64,000 nucleotides of DNA from Ziziphus jujuba (GCF_031755915.1 NC_083388.1:20362001-20426000), one strand, 5' to 3'; positions 25,627 through 36,789 are shown, counted from the stretch's first letter. Notes: a model not told the origin generated them from the letters alone. Translations and numbers: made by a program.

Positions 25627-26778
25627 CTAAGTTGTTCCCTCCGTGGATAATGGAACCAGACTCTCTCTGTATATAACAGCATCCATTAAGTCGTATTGTT
25701 TTTTAGGAATTCCAACACATCTTTTTGGTTGGTTAGCAGAGTCATACAAGATAAGCTCTTTATCTTTTTTATTCCAAAACACCACACCTTCTTTCCAAAT
25801 TACCAATGGATCTGAAACCGAATGTGGAAGGGGTCCAACTGTAAATAATTTAGTCCACGACTCCACCACACCAACTTCACGCAGCACCCATATATCAAAC
25901 TCAAATTTATGGAAATTATCACTAACAACAGCAAAGGATTCATTTAAAACCCTCACATGATTAACAGATTGCTCAGCCGCATGAGAACCAATATTATCCG
26001 GCAAGGGTGTTCTTATGATCACCTCGTTGCTGAGGTCGAACGAAATTATCTCATCCCTCCGATAATCTTCTTCTTCTTCTTCTTCTACAGTATATGCTAA
26101 CCAAGAAATCATTCCGTTAGTGTATGCACCGAGGGTTCCATCATCAAACAATAAATCCATCCCCTGAATTTCATTAACCAATTTCCAAGAATTTGCTTTT
26201 AGACTATAGTACTCAAGTTGGAAACCCCCTGGCAGCCTTACATTATCAGCAACATCAATGAATAAGTGAATCAGGACCATCTTATAATCATTGTTATTGG
26301 CATCGAAACCAAACCCAGCAGCTCTAATGTGACTTTTTAGTATTAAGGGACAAGGGAGGTCTTTTTTCTCCCCAGTTGCAGGGTTCCAAACTGCCGCATC
26401 TCGATAATCGACAGTGCAATAAAGACATATGAGACCATTATAAGTACCCAATATCCGTGGCCACCAGTTATGCCGAATAGGGGGTACGTTTCGTGCTTTG
26501 ATAACTTGCAGTGTTAGATGAGAAACGACGAACACTGTATCACCTACTTCCATTTTGGATTTGAAAATGAGATTAGGGTTGGTGGTGGTGGAGTTGCATA
26601 CCTGGAGGTGTTTTTGAATGAAGAAGGGGCTACTGATGAGAGACCGCCATGACTTGCATACGCGTTTGAACCTCAACAAAGAACTCACCGGAAGCCTCAC
26701 CAGTATTTCAATGTCCAATCCCCCGCTCAATATATCGTCCATCCTCTTCGCTTCCGATTTAGCTTGTATTAGATCCAT
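25627..26778 (-). CDS. F-box protein with F-box-associated domain (copy B)
   Basis: Single exon, 383 aa from the MDLIQAKSEAK start at 26778. It is the closest paralogue of copy A, created by the 5-kb tandem duplication. The F-box (LDIEILVRLPVSSLLRFK, VCKSWRSLISSPFF) is intact, as are the associated-domain signatures YNGLICLY, WNPATGEKKDLP, GFGFDANNNDYKM, YYSLKANSWKLV and WVLREVGVVESWTKL. Differences from A cluster in the variable loops: the acidic insert is gone (DVADNVRLPGG) and a Glu run (EEEEEED) precedes the DEIISFD strand. Predicted SCF substrate adaptor, target unknown. Confidence 0.88.
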   Translation of the reverse strand: MDLIQAKSEAKRMDDILSGGLDIEILVRLPVSSLLRFKRVCKSWRSLISSPFFIQKHLQVCNSTTTNPNLIFKSKMEVGDTVFVVSHLTLQVIKARNVPPIRHNWWPRILGTYNGLICLYCTVDYRDAAVWNPATGEKKDLPCPLILKSHIRAAGFGFDANNNDYKMVLIHLFIDVADNVRLPGGFQLEYYSLKANSWKLVNEIQGMDLLFDDGTLGAYTNGMISWLAYTVEEEEEEDYRRDEIISFDLSNEVIIRTPLPDNIGSHAAEQSVNHVRVLNESFAVVSDNFHKFEFDIWVLREVGVVESWTKLFTVGPLPHSVSDPLVIWKEGVVFWNKKDKELILYDSANQPKRCVGIPKKQYDLMDAVIYRESLVPLSTEGTT

Positions 26779-26830
26779 GAAATTACCACCGACCAAACCC
26801 CAAAAAAAAAGAAAAAAAAAAAGAAAAAGA

Positions 26831-26928
26831 AAGCTCTCTCAAAGAAACAAAAGGAAAATTTGACAACCAAAAGCAAAGAAAGCTCTCTCAAAGAAACAAA
26901 AGGAAAATTTGACAACCAAAAGCATTAC
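26831..26928. repeat. 49-bp tandem duplication in the 5' leader of copy B
   Basis: The segment starting aagctctctcaaagaaac at 26831 is repeated almost exactly from 26880. Copy A has it only once (about 21840), so the duplication happened after the segmental duplication. Confidence 0.85.
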
Positions 26929-27193
26929 CTTTTTCAGGTACCACCAACCGATTCAAAGCTACAGAGTAAAGAGGAAAGTCTGGAGGGTTTTGATTGTGAA
27001 ATTGCGTTCTTTGCCTTTTTCGGGGAGAAAAATAATATTAATCTGTTTTAATTTCTGGACCGTTGGATGGGAATGGTTTTTATTTGGGTTTGAAATTTTG
27101 TCTTATTACGAAATGAACGCCCAAATTTAGACCCTGTTTGAAAATTGTCAAACTTAGCCGTGGCAATTTAAAATTTTCTGAAATTTCTTTCTC

Positions 27194-27230
<37 letters not shown>

Positions 27231-28167
27231 TGTGTGCGTGTCTTTGGGAGAAAAAAAAAATGTTCAAATCAAAATTCAACCGATTGGGAATTTGTAATGA
27301 TTTTATGAATCAGAAAACTGCAAAATCAACCATGAAGTGTGGTTTTCATTTTAGTTTTGATATGTATTGATTGGTTCCACATATGCTGTGTGAGTGCGAA
27401 TGCCAACTCCTAGTTTTGGATGTCTATCCTGCCTGCTGATTTTTATGTGATAATTATTTGTTAATATACGAGAGGAGAGAAAACAAAAACAATAAAATTC
27501 TTAGCATTTTCTTAATTATAGGATTATTTTATTCTTATGTAAAATAAATACCAAACACGATTGCTAATTATTCTTTAAAAAAAAAAAAAAAAGAGTACTT
27601 TGTAATGATTAAAAAAAAAAAAGTACTTTACCATGTTCATTCCCTCTTAAAAATACATGTAATTAATTACAAATTAGTTTTGATCTAAATTTCTTTCAGA
27701 TCAAGTTATTTTTTAAGGAGGATATTAGCACATGTGAATGTGTGATCTCGAAATTTGTACTGCATCATCTAAACTCTTTTTTCCTTTTGGCTTTTTGGTT
27801 CTTCAAACTCTATTTTATACTGCACCATTAATCCTTCAACTTTTCATCCAAACCTTCATTATTAAAAACGACCAAAACACGATTTTCAGTATTGTTTATG
27901 GACCATATGTTCCAATGATAAAAAAGTTTTTTAAAAAAGTTTTTTTTTTTCTCCAAAAAATAACTAAAGTTCCAAAATGATACGCTTTTTGGAACTAATT
28001 AGAAGAGTTTTTTTAATTAAACTAATTAAAAAAACTATCATTTTTTCAAAATGACAGACTTTTTTTTTTTTAAAGAGTTTTTTTTTTCCAAACTAATTAA
28101 GCTAATTAAAGTTCCAATATTTTTTTTTAAAATATTGTTTATGGACCATATTTTTTGTATCAAAAAA

Positions 28168-28211
<44 letters not shown>

Positions 28212-28214
28212 CTG
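26929..28214. other. Spacer between copy B and the plus-strand relic
   Basis: Upstream flank of copy B followed by low-complexity sequence with long T runs (27210-27229; 28172-28211, about 40 T). The word attgtttatggaccatat occurs at 27891 and again at 28134. No gene recognised. Confidence 0.55.
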
Positions 28215-28360
28215 TCATATGGTTTCAAAAAACCGTATGAATAATAATTATCTTTTGGTTTATAAGGAGTCCTTGGCTCACGTTAATTATGCTGGCTTCC
28301 GTGAAAGAAGTTTTTATATATGGTACTGGATGAATATGGTGTTAAGGACTCATGGAAGAA
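28215..28360 (+). pseudogene. F-box gene relic, part 1 (upstream of LINE)
   Basis: On the plus strand the frame reads YKESLAHVNYAGFRERSFYIW and, after a one-base shift, VLDEYGVKDSWKN. This is the canonical late F-box-associated stretch seen in the minus-strand genes as YKE.LA..N, DIWVLRE and GVVESWTK. It stops where a LINE begins. The second half resumes at 30358. This is the only array member on the plus strand. Confidence 0.72.
28346..28360 (+). repeat. LINE target-site duplication, 5' copy
   Basis: GGACTCATGGAAGAA, matching 30358-30372 with one mismatch (C versus A at position 4). Confidence 0.8.
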
Positions 28361-30357
28361 CGTTCCTAGCACACTAAAAGCCGAGCTCAAACGTATCCTA
28401 AATGTCAAAGAGTTGCCAAAGGACGCTAAATATTTAGGAAATCCTCTCTTCGCTGGAAGTAACAAAAGCAAGGATTTCGAGGAGCTAAAGAAGAGAGTTG
28501 AAATCAGGCTCCAAGGTTGGAAGGCCAATCTTTTATCCCAGGCAGGCCGAGCAGTTTTGGCTAAGTCCGTGATCACAGCTATTCCTTTGTATAATCTCTC
28601 TACGCATAAACTACCGCTAGGTTGGTGTAGGAACATAGACACGATTGCCAAAAAATTTCTTTGGAAGGGTTTGGCCCACTGCACATCCCATTTCACTCCG
28701 GTAGCGTGGAGCCGAGTTTGTATGTCTAAAATGCAGGGAGACTTGGGTATTCGAAGGTTGGAAGATGTTAACACGGCGTTATTGTGCAAGCTTGGGTGGT
28801 TCCTGGAGCAAAACTCGAAGCTAATTTGGATTCGTGCCCTCAAGGCCAAATACTTTCCACATTCTTTGTTTATGCATGCGGAACGAAAGAGGACTCATTC
28901 CTGGCAGTGGAGAGGTAATCTGAGCATTCGTCCTGTCTTGGCAAAGGGCATCTATTTTCGAGTGGGAAGAGGGGAAAACATTAATTTCTGGGAGGATCCG
29001 TGGATTCCTAACAACCCCAATTTTAGGCCTAATCCAAATCCAAACTCTGCTGAACTCAAGGTTGGAATGGTAGATTCTCTTCTTCGCGCTAATGGTGAAT
29101 GGAACAGAAATTTGTTGGAGTGCCTGTTTGATTTTGCCTTAGTTCGAAACATCTTGAGAATATTTTAGGCCAACGTATCCTTAGATGACAAGTTGTTATG
29201 GTTGGGGAACAAGGCTGGTAAATTTCAAGTTAAGACAGTGTACAAATTCTTAAGATCTGGAATGGCTGAAGCTTCTACATGGTGGAAGTTCCTTTGGAAT
29301 AGTAATATCCATGACCGGCTAAAGTTCCTTTTGTGGAAGCTGTCGTCTCATGGTCTCCCAGTGAGATCTGTCCTCCTACAAAAACAGTGGTCCTTAGAGA
29401 ACTCTAACTGCCCCTTTGGCTGTGACAGCGTTGAAACTGAAGTCCATTTATTTTTTCTCTGCAATGTAGCTAGAGCTCTTTAGCTGGCTTCCCTTTGGAA
29501 TGTTAAGTGGGAAGATTTACAGCCTGCAAGTTTGGAATCTTTCCTTGCTCAAATAGTTAACCCTGCTGGACAGCTGCCAGTTCACCCAGCAGATCATAAT
29601 GATTTCATTATTTTTGCAGCCCTCACTTTTGAGACAATTTGGAGGATACGAAATAGACTTGTCTTTGAAAACTCAAGGGGCTCTCTGAATGATGATATGA
29701 GAGCTTTGATCAACAGGTTTGAAGAGCATAAGGTGGTTGGGACTCTTCGCCATTAGACCATCAATTGTAGACTTGGTTCTGCAATGGATAATATCTCCTG
29801 GCGGCCACCCCCATCTGGTGTTATGCAAATTTTCTGTGATGCAGCTGTCAAGGGAGGATCGGCTAGCATTGGACTAGTAGTCAAAAACCACCAAGGACAA
29901 GTAATGAAGGCTCGAGTCTGCCAGGAGCCCGTAGATCTCCCAGAAGCGATAGCTATCCTTAGGGCAGTGACTCTGGCTTTCGACGAAGGCCACCTTAATT
30001 TGTGCTGCATAAGCAACTCCAAAGTTGTGATTCAAATCCTCAATAATCTAGGTTCCTCTGCTGGTCATTGGGCCTCTGTAGGCTTTATTTCGGGCATTCT
30101 AGGTTTATGTTCAAGTTTGCAGTATGTGTATTTTGCTTGGACCCTAAGAAACAATAATAAACTAGCTCATATTGTTTCTCGATGAGGTCTGATTTCTAGG
30201 TGTTCTGGGGATGTGCCCCTTTCTCTGCTTCCCAGAGAATTTGTCAAGGAGATGAACAAGGAAAGGGTTTAATTCCCTCCACTGTTTGAGCTTGTTTTCT
30301 GTATGTTTCCTCTTTTTTGGTTTATACAATCCCCTTTTTCGTAGCAAAAAAAAAAAA
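28361..30357 (+). mobile_element. 5'-truncated L1-type LINE with RNase H
   Basis: About 2 kb. Translation gives the C-terminal part of a LINE reverse transcriptase (KYLGNPLFAG, GWKANLLSQAGRAVLAKSV), a zinc-binding RT-associated region (FLLWKLSSHGLPVR, NCPFGCDSVETEVHLFF) and a plant-type RNase H domain (DAAVKGG, LRAVTLA, NNKLAHIVSR). It ends in a poly-A tail (30346-30357) and is flanked by a 15-bp target-site duplication, as expected for target-primed insertion. The 5' part (ORF1, endonuclease, RT fingers) is missing. One reading frame runs from 28320 to 30185 with three stops, all TAG (29166, 29481, 29754), and no frameshift. Confidence 0.9.
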
Positions 30358-30372
30358 GGAATCATGGAAGAA
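30358..30372 (+). repeat. LINE target-site duplication, 3' copy
   Basis: GGAATCATGGAAGAA directly after the poly-A tail; partner of 28346-28360. Confidence 0.8.
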
Positions 30373-30590
30373 GCTATTCGCAATTGGACCTTCTCAAGGC
30401 ATTAGGCATTGAACGAGTACCAAGGCTTTTGGACGAATGGTAAGGTGTTTGTTCAAATATTTTATGAGAATAAGTTTTTGGCCCAATTCCAAGAAAGACA
30501 GCGGCTTTTGTTAGTCCTAACCAACAAATAACAAGACTTCAAGTTTTTAAAGGCTCTTTTATACAAGTTTTACCAATAAAGAGACTCTAG
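30358..30590 (+). pseudogene. F-box gene relic, part 2 (downstream of LINE)
   Basis: Resumes the disrupted sequence as ESWKKLFAIGPSQGI, then in shifted frames RVPRLLDEW, NGKVFVQIFYENKF and QITRLQVFKGSFIQVLP, ending at TAG 30588. This is the usual C-terminal order of F-box-associated proteins (GP...W.NG.VF...Y......F..YKESL). Several frameshifts and stops make it non-coding. Its divergence and strand suggest it is older than the minus-strand copies or belongs to a different subfamily. Confidence 0.72.
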
Positions 30591-31911
30591 TTCCGCTTAA
30601 AAGCTTTTATGCATAGCTTCCTGCTTTTCTAGTAGCTATATGAGTGTCTTTGTCTTTCACGTAGACAGAGCAATGGAAAGTCTAATAATAGTTTGTTTGC
30701 GAGGAAATGCTATATGTTATAATATATACTTCATGTTTACTGTATGCTATGTTATTTCTAATATTATTCAATCTGAAATTTAATTCCAAACGCAATGTTG
30801 TGCTTCGTTATATTTCTACAATAAGACAATTGAACAAATTTGTTCAATCATCTGGTCAAACCTATCAATTAATAGCACTACATGGACTAGAAATTTTTCA
30901 AGTTTCATATGTTCATCTTTAACAGTGACATAAACTACCAAATAGATTTTAAAGTCGCCTCCTTAGTATGTAACATAAGGATTGAAGTTAACATAAACTA
31001 ACCAAAATATAAAGTCCCCATTTTTTTATTGGGGCTTACAGACAAGCTAGAAAAATGTTAAAGGAAATGAACAAGTATATCTCACAAGTCATAAGAAAGA
31101 ACTGCAAAAGCTCCGCTGCCTGCCACCAACAAAATATTCCATTGTCCACCATAAGAAAATCTAGCAGATGAAGAGAAGATCCAGGAGAACAGAGCATCTA
31201 AATGTAAATCTGCAATATCCAATAAGTATGATCAATATCAGGAAGCAAGGAATTCATGTAATCTACTACCACATTCAAAAAGATCACTGTGGGATTCCCA
31301 ATTCTGCATCTGCTTTGCAAAGTTTAAGTTCGATAATCAAGGGGCAGACAGTTTCAACAAGGACTTTCTTATGGCATTAGCATGAAGTGGTGCTCAAATT
31401 TTAAGGGGCAGACAGGATTGTTTCTTCACATTTTTCACTGTGCCATTTCCTTTACCTTTCTCTTTACCCCTACCAATTTTTTGTTTTTTTCTTAAAAATA
31501 CATCTATATTAACAATTAATTTCGATATAAATTTCATTCATTTCTCAAAAGGGTTCGAAGGAATTGAGAAAATAAAATGGTTCTATAGTTGCTCAAATCG
31601 AGCTATGCTTGACATTCTTCCCAAAACAAAAGAACAAATAACCAAGAATACTAAATGGCCAAAACGGTCTTAGGCCTACAATATTGTCTAAGAGCCAATT
31701 AGGGACACACAAAGAAACATAAACCAATTGATCCTTCAAAAGCAAATTAATATAAAGTACATAAATCAAAGACTTCCAAGTTTCATGTATCAAAAACACA
31801 GCACAAAAATAGGCACTATCAAAATGAAATGATCGCTTACAAAAACAAATAGTCATTCACATCTCACAACTCAACTTTGCAGGCTGCTTAAATCACATCA
31901 TTCTTCCAGCA
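30591..31911. other. Spacer with F-box flank repeats
   Basis: No gene. From about 30880 it holds segments shared with the flanks of the other array members: tagtatgtaacataagga (compare 20485 and 25510); aagaagatccaggagaacag and tgcaatatccaa near 31180 (compare 23490); and the 3' module near 31650-31700. The order shows this is the left part of the duplication unit that carries the gene at 31912. Confidence 0.65.
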
Positions 31912-33078
31912 TTAATTCTCACTGTTGATTTGTACTAGGCTCTCTTTATAACGAAAAATCCGCAATGTGAGTGAATCCCCAGAAATAGCAAGACTAGTAT
32001 TTTGGTTGGTAGTGCAGTCATGGAAGAACAACTCTCGACCATTTGTTTGCCACAACACCAACCTGCTGTCCCAAAATCCCAGCGGAGGTGGAACATATTG
32101 AAGGGGTCCAATCGTAAATGATTTAGTCCATGACTCCACTACACCAGGTTCACGCAAAACCCATATATCCAAAAGTCTTCCCTCCTGAGATCTAGCTCCA
32201 GCATTAATAATAGCAAGGTATTCCTTATAAACCACCAAATGACTTACTTCCACACCATCGAAATATATAGAAATACTTTCAGGGAAAGGTGTCCTTATGA
32301 TCATTTCGTTGCTGATGTCAAATGACAATATTTCATCTCGACCAAAATTCCAACCCCAAGTCCCATCATCCGCTTCATCTTGTACCACTTCCTTCTTAGA
32401 CGCTGACCAGCTACACATCCCACCCACATATAAACCGGATGAGCATAACATTAAATCCATACTTTGAATTCCTGGAACCAATCTCCAAGAATCGGTGGTT
32501 AGACTATAGACCTGAAGCTGGAAGCTCATAGGATCATTTTGGGTACAAGCATAAGTCATGACTACTCTGTAGTCATCATTGTTGACATCAAAATAGAACC
32601 CAACATTCTGCATCTCAACATCTGCATCCCTCTCATTCCGCTGGATGTGGGAACGTGGGACAACCTTGGTCTCTCTAGTAGGAGGGTTCCAAAGAACCAC
32701 ATTGCCATTGGCCTCATTATACAGACAAACGACACCGTTACAAGATCCCTCGATTTCTGACCCCGGTGAGGCAGGTGGGGCTTGAATGAGTTTCACATCC
32801 AGTGGATTGTCATAAGGAAGTATAGAGGCCGACTCAAGATTAAAATCATAAGGAGACAGAATTTGGACAAGGAGATCAGGAGGGTTGGTGGAGTTGCAAA
32901 CCTGGAGGTGTTTTTGAATGAAGAAACGGCGAGTGATGATAGAGCGCCATGACTTGCATACGCATTTGAACCTCAACAAAGAAATCACCGGAAGCCTCGC
33001 GAGGATTTCAATCTCCAACTCCTCGCTCAATATATTGTCCCTCCCCTTTGCTTTGGATTCAGCTTTTATCAGATCCAT
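31912..33078 (-). CDS. F-box protein with F-box-associated domain (copy C)
   Basis: Single exon, 388 aa, start MDLIKAESKAK at 33078. The F-box at about residues 17-60 (SEELEIEILARLPVISLLRF, VCKSWRSIITRRFF) is intact. The associated domain shows GSCNGVVCLYN, WNPPTRETKVVP, NNDDYRVVMTYACTQ, QVYSLTTDSWRLVPGIQSMDLML, FDISNEMIIRTPFP and WVLREPGVVESWTKSFTIGPL. It is more distant from A and B than they are from each other, and is the intact relative of the truncated relics at 17.5 and 22.6 kb. Predicted SCF adaptor with unknown target. Confidence 0.88.
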   Translation of the reverse strand: MDLIKAESKAKGRDNILSEELEIEILARLPVISLLRFKCVCKSWRSIITRRFFIQKHLQVCNSTNPPDLLVQILSPYDFNLESASILPYDNPLDVKLIQAPPASPGSEIEGSCNGVVCLYNEANGNVVLWNPPTRETKVVPRSHIQRNERDADVEMQNVGFYFDVNNDDYRVVMTYACTQNDPMSFQLQVYSLTTDSWRLVPGIQSMDLMLCSSGLYVGGMCSWSASKKEVVQDEADDGTWGWNFGRDEILSFDISNEMIIRTPFPESISIYFDGVEVSHLVVYKEYLAIINAGARSQEGRLLDIWVLREPGVVESWTKSFTIGPLQYVPPPLGFWDSRLVLWQTNGRELFFHDCTTNQNTSLAISGDSLTLRIFRYKESLVQINSEN

Positions 33079-34920
33079 GAAATTAGTCGATTACCATTTT
33101 ACCAACAAAACAGAGACGCAGAATTACAACACTGTATTGAATTCAATTCTCTAGCACATGGACAACTGATGAAAAAGAATAACCATCAGAAATGAGAGAG
33201 AGAAGCAAGTTTTGGGGATTTTCGTACAACAACTCGTGTAAAGATTTTGCGGGAATATAGAGATTTATTTATATATACAAAAATAAAAATAAATAAATAA
33301 ATAAAAAGACGATGGGGAAGGGTAAATTTTAAATTTTGAAGATGGAATTTGCCAAAATGACATTTGCTTTTTTTATTTTTTTATTTTTTTTTAATGCAAT
33401 TTACTATTACAATAAAAAATAATAAAAATAAAAGATTCATGGAATTCCCGGTTCTACTGCTTGTTCTGCATCTGCTTTGCAAAATTCAATTTCTAATGAA
33501 TATCAAGGGGCAGAGAGTTTCAGGTTTCTTTATCTTTACCCCTTACAAGTTTTTCTTAAAAATGCATCTAAAATTAACAATTTTAATTTTTAAATAAAGT
33601 TCTTTCATTCCTCAAAAGGGTTCAAAGGAATTGAGGAAACAAGGGGGATCTATATTTTGCTTAACATTGATCCCAAAAGAAAAGGACTTATAACCAAGAA
33701 TATTTGGATGGCTAAAATTGTCTTGGACGTGCAATATCCTAACATACTAAGCTACATAAACTGTGATCCATCATAAGCAGGTTTATATGAAGTTCATGTA
33801 TATCAAAAGGGATGTACGAGAACCTAGGGGCCCAGCCACACTAGCTAAAAAAATATAGGAAATTTCATGTATATCAAAAGGGATAAAAGCAAAAGATAAG
33901 TTTCATGTATATTAAAGGAAATTTTCATAAAAAAATTTATTATAAAAAAAAAAGAAAAAAAGAAAAAAAATAGAGAAGGTATAGTATGCGAGCTTGCAAA
34001 GTATGAGCTAAGAATTGAAAACTCCCTATGGCGCAGCAGGTAAAAATATATATATGCAAGGTTACAAATTATAAAGTAATTAACTAAATGTGGAAAACAT
34101 CGCTATGGAGCAGCATATAAAAATATAAGTATGCAAGGTTGCAAAATATAAACTTAATATGGAAAAGTCCCTATATATGGGATATAGCCATACATAATGA
34201 CAAAGCATTGTTTACTCCTGCAAAGGAGTATAACGGTAAGCGATAAGTGAATTTTTAAAAGGATGAATATGTATAAACTTGATAATCTTGTTTTGTTTTT
34301 GAAAGAAAACTTGATAGTGTTGTTAAAAAAAAAAGAAAAAAAGAAAAAATACTAGAACAAAAAAAATTCCAGCCAGTTCCTCAAAAAATACATTTAATTA
34401 AAAATTAGTTTTGCAAAAAATTTCTTTCGTTTCTCGCTTCTTCAGCGATTAACCAAAAAAAAAAAAAAAAACACATGCAAGGGGGTAATTTGATGTTCAC
34501 ATTCTTTTATATTTTGACCGAGCTCCAATCGGCAATTGTCTCTTAGGCCTACAATTTCTACCAATTGGGTCAATTCAAGAAATAAACTTTTATTTATTTA
34601 TTTACTTTTTCGAGGTTAAAGTATTTATCAAACAAAGATTTTAAAGTCAAGAACATAATAGAATGTTACATAAGCAAAGTGATAACATAATGAGCAAATT
34701 AATGAGCATAACATGATGTTTCACCACAAAGAAAATAAGCATTAGCATGAACTAAAAGTTATCAAGTTTCATATATTTAACTACAAAATGACAAAATAGT
34801 CAAAAGGATTTTAAAGCGACCTTAATAGTATCTAACACAAGGATCCAAGTTACTAAAGCAATAGATAAACAGGGAAAAAATGTCTAGACGCTAATTTGCT
34901 GCCGGCAGAGCTGTGTAAAA
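33079..34920. other. Spacer with repeated F-box flanks
   Basis: No gene seen. Contains the copy C 5' flank, then a further copy of the spacer repeat (aaaattcaatttctaatgaatatcaaggggcag near 33480), 3'-module copies at about 33709 and 34530, and a short internal duplication of atgtatatcaaaagggat near 33800-33880. Several A-rich tracts. Confidence 0.55.
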
Positions 34921-34924
34921 GCGG

Positions 34925-35670
34925 GCTTAAATCGTTTTGTCATTTTACATTCTTTACACCTTGATCGGAACCAAACTTTCTTTGCATGTAACAAAACCCC
35001 TGCATCTGTACTTAAGATGAGAAACTCCAATACTTGTTTTTTCTTTGTTAGCAAAGTCATACATGGGGCTCTTCATTACTCTTAAAATCAAATATGATCA
35101 TATTTTCATTCCAAATTCTCAACATAGGTGTATCCTACCAATCAAGCAATCCAACAGTATACAGTTTAGTCCAAGATTCCACTAAACCAACTTCACGCAA
35201 CACCCAAAATTCATACGAAAAGGTGTCACGAACCTCATAGACATCTATGAGATCACAAGCATCATTAAGAATAGCGACGGATCCATTGAAAACCCCGACA
35301 TGAATAAAAACTTCATCAAAGTCGAAAACAACATCACCAACTTCACTTGGCAGAGGTGTGGTTATGATCTCCTCATTGCTGATGTCAAATGACAAAATTT
35401 CAGGATGCCTAAAATGATCATAAACCAACCACGAAATCATTCCATTGGTGTATGTACCTGCTGTATGTATCTTCATCTATAGAAGTTAAATACATCCCTC
35501 GATCACCTTTAACCAATTTCCAAGAATCCATTCTTAGGCTATAGATCTCAAACCAAAATCGATCTGGTTTAGAAAACTCCTCTACTTCTTCATATCCCTC
35601 TGCTTCAGTACCATCACTATCACTACCAGAATCTTTGAATGAATGAATATGGAGTACCTTGTAATCATTA
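34925..35670 (-). pseudogene. F-box pseudogene D, 3' half
   Basis: Codes on the minus strand for NDYKVLHIHSF, an acidic loop (SDSDGTEAEGYEEVEEFS), FEIYSLRMDSWKLV, then after a frameshift near 35450 GTYTNGMISWLVYDH, ILSFDISNEEIITTPLP and FWVLREVGLVESWTKLYTVG, with a degraded end near 34925-35135. Its upstream half lies beyond the copia insertion at 42097-42602. Joined across the element, the residues flank the GFGFD-x-NNDYKV motif of the intact paralogues exactly. Confidence 0.88.
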
Positions 35671-36206
35671 TGTTGCAAACATAATATGTGAATATATGTA
35701 AATACATATGGACAATTTAATACAAAATAAATAAAATTAAATATAAAATAATTAAAAAATTATAGAACCTGTAGGTCCTTAAAATTGATCTGCTTTCTAG
35801 AAAGATTGACTGAGGCCTGTGTGATACCATAGTGTCCTTCAGACGTTTTACGCCCACCGGTGTAGGAGTTTTGTAGCGAACGTCTCCCAGGATACAACGG
35901 CTGCAAAAGCTTTCAGATTCAGCACCTCTGAAGCTTTTTTCTTCGAACTATCTGAGTACATTCCCTTTACCACTGTTTTTTTTTTTTTTTTTTTTGTAAA
36001 AAACTGTAGAAACGTTATCAAAGAACGTGTAAGTAACCAACTCTAAACAACAAAGAGTTGTAAAGCCTTCAAACTCTCAACTTCCCACATTCAAAAATCT
36101 TTTTATTTTATTCAAAAATAATGTTTTTCCAAAACAAAAACAAACAAAAGTCCAAAACCTTTTGAGGCTCAAATCATTCACATATACATGGGCCCAAACT
36201 CTAACA
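35671..36206 (-). repeat. Copia 3' LTR (536 bp)
   Basis: Begins tgttgcaaacat and ends ctctaaca on the plus strand. It matches 41520-42096 except for scattered substitutions and the loss of a poly-A/C/T stretch of about 40 bp near 35980. Confidence 0.93.
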
Positions 36207-36220
36207 ATCCCCCACATGAA
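36207..36220 (-). other. Polypurine tract of the copia element
   Basis: On the minus strand GTGGGGGAT abuts the TGTTAG start of the 3' LTR, the normal plus-strand priming site of copia elements. Confidence 0.75.
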
Positions 36221-36789
36221 TGATTTGACTTCTAAAACAACCATGCCTCTAGTGGTAAAGCTCTACAATCGGAACCTGCATAGGATAGGTAGATGTTACT
36301 CTTTGAACCTTCCCTTGTAAGACTACATTTTCTTTACTGACTTATGGTAGAAGCGATATCTTTGAACTATTTCATTTTTTGTGTAAATGACAACATAGCC
36401 CACACATGATTCCTTCCTGCTACACTTTAGTTCTCACTGTTGTGTTCATTTTGGCCCTGAACACCTCCCTGATTCTGCGAGAGTGCCCTAAACAATTCTC
36501 CTTTGAAGCGGCCACTCTTCTCTCTCACATAGGTGATTCTTATTTCTTATGTAATCAGCATACCTATGCATAGATTACTAAGCACACACTTATAGGAATC
36601 ATTAAAAGCATACTTTTATGCTTAACCTCTTTTTATCACTGTTTCATCATAGAAATGGGCAGAGGATTAACCCCCCACAGTGATCCATACTAGTCTTTAC
36701 AATTTAGTTGTCCCATTGAACCTAGATCTTGGGATCTCCAGTCAACTAGGTTGGGTTTCCATCGTATTGACTTTATTCACGGGCTTCAA

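Larger units (their letters stand above)
22521..27610. repeat. Tandem segmental duplication, right unit
   Basis: Direct-repeat partner of 17460-22520, same orientation, with relic, spacer, intact F-box gene and upstream flank in the same order. Identity looks high throughout, with scattered substitutions and small indels. Confidence 0.8.

Noticed and set aside
28283..28849. 188-aa minus-strand open frame
   Set aside because: It is the antisense of the LINE reverse transcriptase region and has no family signature of its own.
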